Source: Epiperipatus broadwayi
Lineage: Eukaryota; Onychophora; Udeonychophora; Euonychophora; Peripatidae
Length of the DNA: 64,000 nt
Assembly: GCA_028023455.1 (NCBI GenBank)
Contig: JAQFVV010000181.1
Location: forward strand, 2,481,670 to 2,545,669
Direction: 5' to 3'
This document shows, piece after piece, positions 58,668 through 64,000 of the stretch (the stretch's first letter is position 1; every line of letters begins with the position of its first letter). The position numbers were made by a program, and so were the translations under genes. The notes beneath the pieces are model-generated. The model saw nothing but the letters and a program-made list of their open reading frames with translations, was not told the DNA's origin and ran no database searches.

Positions 58668-60295
58668 TCAAGCTACACACATTACATATGTGAGCTTTGC
58701 AATCTTTAATAAGATAATTTCATTCCATGCAAAAAAACATTGTGGTGAAATTCCACGGAATGTTAGATCCATTGGTAAATCTCTGGAGTAAACTACTTTC
58801 AGTATATCATTGGAGTGCACCCCTTTCTTCAAAGTAATAGTGAAAGTACCAGTGTTGATCAGGATGTAGCCATTAGTTCGATGATCATATCTGTATATTA
58901 GTCCAGTTGTTTTTCCATATTTCCCAAGCATGTTATCCAGTTCTGTTTGATCAAAATTCATCAAACAGTTCTTGGTGGTTCCATTGAGTGTGATTGCTCT
59001 ATTTATATCAATTGTGGAGATGATCTTTCCATCCAAGTGTCTAATGTTATTTTTGAAACAATTTCTAGTAGACCATGAAGTAAATTCGGTAATTATGTAT
59101 CTATCATTTGGATAGGAAAAGATCTTATTAATACCCATCCAAATATCATTTTCAAAGATTATGTTTTAAAATTTCTCAATTGGGAATTTAAATAATCCTC
59201 CATTCCAATTTGTTATGGCCAAAATCAGGATTTTGTCATTGATATAGTTTGTAAAAGAATTTAGCAAGAGATCAAGGATTGAGTTGTTGAATTGAGTATT
59301 TATTCTTTGGTATTCTTCTTCAGTGAGTTGTACTATATTTTATTCATTGTGAGCTTCTATTTGTTGTGATATATTATCAATTTCCATATCAAAAAAATTC
59401 AGTATAGAATTTTGGTTCTTATTTATTGTGTTTCCATTTTCCTTTAACTTATCAGTTTCCTTTTTAAGGACATTGGCATAGGTTTTACTTTTATTCCTAC
59501 TATTATAACTTATTGACATATTTTCATTTTCCTCTTGGTGTGGAAAAACACTTTCTTTGATTTTCTTGCGTTTAGAGTCTACAGATTTATTAGAACGCAA
59601 TTTTTCATCTTTAAGATTTTTCATGTGATTTGATGTGATGTACTGTAGCTTCTCCTTAAACGAAGGCAAGAAACTCTCAGCAATTATGCCCAGAGAAACC
59701 TGTTAGCCACTTTATTTTCCATTTCCCACTCTACGTTTTCCCATATTCTGCTCCATCCCATTTCCACAATACAATCTTTGTCAACTCTATAGCCTGCGTA
59801 GCGCCCTCAAACGGTTTTTTAAAACTAAATCCACTAAGTATTTTTGATTTATTTATGTCACTATTATTCTTATCTGTGATGGGATATTTGTTATGATAAT
59901 TAAGTGATTTGTTCAGGGTTTCAGAAACCATTAAAATGGGTGCTTCTGTCTCATTTTTAATAATTTTAGAACTAGTAATATTGTCTTTTATATCGACTTT
60001 ATTGATTTTTAACGATTGTGTAGGAATTTCTCTGATCAGTTTTCTTTTGGTTTTCATGAGGTTTGTCACATTGTGAATCAGAATTATTGTAATAATTATC
60101 ATTTGAGTTAGAGAATTGTGAATTAGGTAGATTTTTAACTTGGTGAGAACTTTTTCCAGCTTTTGTAGAATTTTTTATCTATTTTGCTATTACTATTATT
60201 CAAACAACTATCGGCCATATTAGAAATATCATTGGGAAAGTTTTCTATTCTTGCTTTTAGCAGACTTGGGTTTTTTTATCCCCTTTCATGACTTA
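58668..60295 (-). pseudogene. Decayed LINE ORF1-like (gag-like) region
   Basis: Minus strand, three open blocks interrupted by stops and frame changes: an Asn/Lys-rich N-terminal part (60290-59731), a block with NKSKTYANVLKKE (59669-59340), and a C-terminal block (59138-58668) with LDNMLGKYGKTTGLIYRYD, GTFTITLKKGVHSNDILKVV and LTFRGISPQCFFAWNE. The last resembles the RRM-like fold plus first Cys of a CCHC knuckle (RGxPPQCFxC) in TX1/L1-type ORF1 proteins; the following cysteines are degraded. No RT follows because the hammerhead element at 57976-58336 and PLE sequence adjoin. The family call is from motif resemblance only. Confidence 0.5.
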
Positions 60296-60299
60296 AGAT

Positions 60300-60680
60300 T
60301 TAATGAAATGGCACTTTTCCAGCTCCAGCTATTCTTTTTCTGATTAAAATTTTATTCTGTGCAGGAGTTTGGAGTGGTTATTGTAACACTATTAATCGCC
60401 ACCTGGCGTGATAATGATAAGTTGTTGTATTGTGTTTTTTTTAAAGAATTTAATTTTTTAAAATAGATAAAAATCTCATGAATATAAATTGTTTTTGTAT
60501 ATATGTATTTTTTTATAAACATGGGATTTTTTTTTTTGATTTTTTTTTCTTATTGTATGTTCTTAATACATTAATAAATATACATTTGCATATTAATTAA
60601 AACTGCTATCGTTTTATTATTATTATCTTTACATATTTGTTATAATTTATGCAAGACAAAAATGAAGAATGGCTCGCGTC
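60300..60680. other. AT-rich DNA without recognisable gene
   Basis: No features recognised. Confidence 0.45.
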
Positions 60681-60689
60681 AAATTTTTA

Positions 60690-60765
60690 TCCAAGGAAGG
60701 GATTCACCAGTGTAAAAATGTTGCACACCGCTGCTCTAACCACTGAGTGCAATCCTGTGTTTTAA
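60690..60765 (-). repeat. tRNA-related fragment (SINE head)
   Basis: Minus strand GCACTCAGTGGTTAGAGCAG is a near-perfect tRNA D-arm/A-box sequence. A diverged B box may be GGTGAATCCC about 40 bp on. It is a different tRNA lineage from the GCATTGGTGGT SINE family. Confidence 0.45.
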
Positions 60766-61049
60766 AATGAAAATTAAGAAACAGAGACTTAGCTTACATT
60801 TCTCCTTACATCGTCTTGTTTGCAAATAAGTTTGTTGAATTTCAAATATATCTAAACCGATATGGAAACTTTTCTAAGCTATATTTTAACTTTTTAAGTT
60901 AAATTAATCAATAAGAAAATGCGGTGTATTCACCAAATAATTTGTATGATTAATAAAATAAATATAAAATAGCTTTCTTTATTTATCTTTCCCCAGCAAT
61001 TCTTACAAATCTAATTGCATCTTATATCCTAGTATATGCTTTCCAAATT

Positions 61050-61260
61050 CAGACTGAGATTAACTGAAAGGAGATTTTTGGATTTGAAATCTTAGAGGAA
61101 TCAATCAGGCTGAAATTTCTAATGTCCATTTCTATTTTCCTTACCATAGTTGCAGCTATTACTGCTATGTGATTATTTACACAGTACAATTAACTTGGAT
61201 TGGCTGCCTATCTCTTTGTTTGTTGTACCCTATGATCGTTTTTCTGAGCTGCTTGATAGT
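61050..61260 (+). mobile_element. Fragment related to the RTE-like LINE leader
   Basis: Follows the LINE leader at 18335-18490 in order: ACTGAAAGGAGATTTTTGGA, CTTAGAGGAATCAATCAGGC, TAATGTCCA, ATTACTGCTATGTGATTATT and GGATTGGCTGC, at moderate identity, then stops. A diverged subfamily fragment without coding part. Confidence 0.55.
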
Positions 61261-61473
61261 TTTTAACTGAGTTCAGCTGCGTTTTTTAGGAGACATTACT
61301 GAATCGAAGTAGTGTATGTAAAGCTGATTTTTTTTTTATGTTTACAACAGATAAAATAAATTATAAACTAAAAATGTTATTTAAAAATAAAAAAATATAA
61401 TATTAATATCATATATATTCTTTATTACTTTTTACAATGTTTTTTTTTTTGTTGTTGTTGTTTACAATCCACT

Positions 61474-61513
61474 ATTGACAGTTTCGATTGCTCCAGCAAT
61501 CTTCTTCAGAATT
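61474..61513 (-). ncRNA. Hammerhead-like motif related to family G, solitary
   Basis: Minus strand: CUGAAGA, one extra A, stem II GAUUGC-UGGA-GCAAUC (six pairs), GAAA, stem III AC-U-GU, GUC. All core bases intact. Stem I is only AUU/AAU, so it is weak or truncated. Confidence 0.55.
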
Positions 61514-61519
61514 TGGCAA

Positions 61520-62205
61520 TGCAATAAGAAAGATAAAGTTATAAGGATAAAAAAGATAAATGAAATTTCAATGAAATTATTTTTGTATCCAATTTATTAA
61601 TTAAATTAGTCCTTAACCAAGGACTAACCAAAATCAAACATATCATTAGGGTAAACCAACTAGCGTACTTTTAACTAATGTTTTCAATCAGCAAATCATT
61701 TTATAAAAAATATAAATAAGAATAAAATTTCTCATAGCTGTAAACAATGATGATAACTACAGTTTTCAACGCCGGCTTAGCTTTAATTCATCAATAAACT
61801 CAATGTGTTAAGGGGTCTCTACGATTAAATCAAAACAGCGCCACCTGCCCCGTGTCGTAGCAAACGTTTTAAAAGGTTTGATTTTTGCATTGACACTATC
61901 CAGCTGTTTTTCAATTAATTAAGTCATCTTTACTTTTGGAAATGTAATAATTATTAGAGGATTAATGAATATAGAGTTTAAAATATCGTAATTTCCTTAA
62001 TGTCTGTTGTACAAGATAAAATGCATCCCTACTAACAAAAAAAAGCTGTGCAATACTAAGCATCAGAAATTTTGACATGCACCTCAAATAAATACATAAA
62101 TAATTTTTATTAAACATATATTAAATAAGAGAATATTTCTAGATCAGATATAATTTTTAACTCTCAATTGAAAATGATTATATCTGGTTTTATAAAGATA
62201 CATGA
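61520..62205. other. AT-rich DNA without recognisable gene
   Basis: Contains one GC-richer patch at 61835-61875 (GCGCCACCTGCCCCGTGTCG) with no recognisable function. Confidence 0.5.
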
Positions 62206-62227
62206 AATAAGACAACTTAATATTTTT

Positions 62228-62316
62228 TTTATCATGTGTCAAAGCATCGGCCGGGAAGCGAACCCGAGAGAACTGCTTGTAAGGCAGCTGTGTTGACAAC
62301 TCGGCCACCAATGCTT
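62228..62316 (-). mobile_element. tRNA-derived SINE, copy 5, with 17-bp target duplication
   Basis: Minus strand: GCATTGGTGGCCGAGTTGTC (A-box region), GGGTTCGCTTCCCGGCCGAT (B box), GCTTTGACACATGAT and an A/T tail. GACAACTTAATATTTTT occurs at 62211-62227 and 62317-62333. Confidence 0.85.
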
Positions 62317-62333
62317 GACAACTTAATATTTTT

Positions 62334-62810
62334 CCTTTACCACATGCAGTATATTTTTAAAATATATTAACACCTCCACTTGATCCCACATTTTTGAAAT
62401 ATATAAAGATAAGAATGATGTCATAAAAAATTAAAAATGCAAAGAATAAAAATCAGCAAAGCTACAGACTACAGAACTGCAGCTGAAGAAAAGAATAACT
62501 TAGAAAAACTTTCAAAACATTTGTTAGCAAAGAAGAAAATTATTTTGAACAATGTCAAAATGGATTGTTAAAATTAAATCAAACGTGGTAAGAAAACAAA
62601 TAGTGATGGAAATACCAGCGGTAGTACTGAAGGAGCAACTGAGCAGTGAAATTCGGTAAGACCTTCATTTAAATTATATTATAGTCAACTAAAATATTTT
62701 AATGTTTGGCATTTAATTAATAACAGAAGAATTAATTTGCAAATTTTTCTTTTAAGTTATAATATTTTCGTTTGTACAATTTCTTATATAATTTTTTATA
62801 AGATATTAAA
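62334..62810. other. AT-rich DNA; weak exon-like patch
   Basis: 62450-62655 is less AT-rich and ends at a consensus-like splice donor (TTCG/GTAAGA at about 62656), but frames contain stops and no domain is recognised. Confidence 0.4.
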
Positions 62811-62815
62811 CAATA

Positions 62816-62895
62816 ATATTTACTAAGGCTGTAATCTCAAGAATGTGCGAGTAAAATGCGATAGTAGGGACCTCTACAGGTCTTAACCACAAGCT
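62816..62895 (+). repeat. Family I repeat, copy 3
   Basis: AATATTTACTAAGGCTGTAA, CTCAAGAATGTGCGAGTAAA and ATGCGATAGTAGGGACCTCT closely match 2280-2342. Terminal ATTACGTAAGT is missing. Confidence 0.7.
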
Positions 62896-62899
62896 TACA

Positions 62900-64000
62900 C
62901 TTTGGAAGAAAACAATGTAAATTTTTATTTTAGGAAGATATCTCATAAACTGTTTGTGTATAACTGATAAGTGATTTTATGCAATATGTTGGGGGTATAT
63001 ATTTAAAAAGATTAAGAAGGATAACTAATATATTAAATTTAGTCAAAAATATATGCAAATACATACATTATGCAAATATACCATACAAGATGGATTTATG
63101 CATTTGTATAGGAATGCAACATGATTTTGTATATGTTTCAAATTTTTGGTCATTTTTATAATTATTTTATTTCATTAAATTGTTATTTTAGACTTTGAGA
63201 CCATTTGTTATGGCCATTCTTTATTCAATTTTCAACTTAATTGCATAACATACAGATTACTTGTATATATAATTACGGGTTATCTAATATACACAAAAGA
63301 CTTCAAAGTGCTTCCAAATTGTTATTAGAACGCATACTTTAAAAAGTAATGTGTAAATACAATTTTTCAACTCTAGAAGGGTTCAATAAATAGGTAAGAG
63401 TGATTATTAATGGGTAGACATAATGAATTTATGAGTATAATGTCAGCTAAGTCACTTTGAGTAATAAAATCATGAAGATGGATGCTTCTAGCAGTGATTC
63501 AGTTACTCGTTAATAATTATGATGGATAAATTTAATTTTTGTCAATGTTCTTAAATAGGAAGATGTCATCAGATTTTGTGATCAATTCTTATTAAATATA
63601 TTGTGGGCTACCAACATATAATTAACTTCATTGGAATTAGTAAGGATTTTGGTCATCCAGTAAGGAATGATTGTTCATCTAGTATATTATGTATGACTAA
63701 AGCTAATTCTTTACCATTTTTATCTTGTACAATATATTCATATACCTTAATCCAATTTGTAGTCATCGTTTTCTTAGTACACTTTTGAGCATACTATCAC
63801 AGCCACGGGAAGTATGCAAATAATTTCTAAATTTTAATATCGAAAATGAATCGTAATTGTTAATTTAACTATTTAGGAATTGGATTTTAAAAAAAAATCA
63901 CCTTAAATATTAACAAAATCTTATTAAAAACCTGTAAAAATTTCAAGCATGGATAGATTCTCTTAGCTTTATTAAGTACTTAAATCCTCTTATTATAGCC
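62900..64000. other. AT-rich DNA without recognisable gene
   Basis: A minus-strand open stretch at 63655-63760 (NWIKVYEYIVQDKNGKELAL) is codon-like but short and unidentified. Confidence 0.45.

Noticed and set aside
62450-62660. Exon ending at a consensus-like splice donor
   Set aside because: Stops in every frame through the segment and no recognisable domain. The donor alone is insufficient.

Overview
This window reads as AT-rich (about three quarters A+T by eye) intergenic DNA from an invertebrate-type animal genome. No complete host gene is visible. The case for an animal rests on the repeat content: RTE-like and CR1/Jockey-like non-LTR retrotransposons, Penelope-like elements (PLEs), a decayed Gypsy element, short tRNA-derived SINEs and long ATT/TTC microsatellites. 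I cannot name the species from sequence alone. The only non-repeat coding candidate is one short, more GC-rich, cysteine-containing open segment at about 47.44-47.64 kb on the minus strand, possibly an exon.

Layout. 1-11 kb: AT-rich DNA with hammerhead family H copies (2.6-3.8, 7.8-8.3 kb), a family A copy (6.93-7.32 kb) and a SINE. 11-13 kb: two strong palindromic hammerhead elements. 14.4-15.7 kb: a decayed PLE on the minus strand (RT YIDD motif, GIY-YIG C-terminal signature, hammerhead-like motif upstream). 17.1-22.6 kb: a tandem duplication of a ~1.12-kb repeat whose second copy is split by a near-full-length ~3.25-kb RTE-like LINE, so the first copy records the empty site. 23-31 kb: family H, A and G hammerhead elements, LINE 3' ends, an (AAT)n array and a SINE. 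33.46-38.47 kb: two ~2.14-kb direct repeats flanking 0.74 kb, probably LTRs of an internally deleted element. 38.6-39.0 kb: a decayed Gypsy RT. 41.4-45.0 kb: a 5'-truncated LINE with an uninterrupted RT reading frame, bounded by (ATT)n/(TTC)n and (ATT)n arrays. 46-53 kb: more hammerhead palindromes. 55.36-56.41 kb: a truncated RTE-like LINE with a 12-bp target duplication. 57.2-60.3 kb: a second PLE RT remnant, a tandem hammerhead array, and a decayed LINE ORF1-like region.

The most interesting signal is a set of short non-coding elements (about 0.3-1 kb) that are mostly inverted (head-to-head) copies of units carrying hammerhead-ribozyme folds: CUGANGA core, stem II, GAAA, short stem III, NUH cleavage triplet, and a matching stem I. 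At least five sequence families share this secondary structure. In six elements I can read 12-13-bp direct repeats at the two ends, which look like target-site duplications of constant length. Families A and H also show head-to-tail periods of about 451-454 and 441 bp. This fits retrozymes or non-autonomous PLE-linked elements. The two PLE RT remnants in the same window are plausible relatives of the mobilising machinery, but that link is inference. The regular palindromic architecture is the part I would pursue first.
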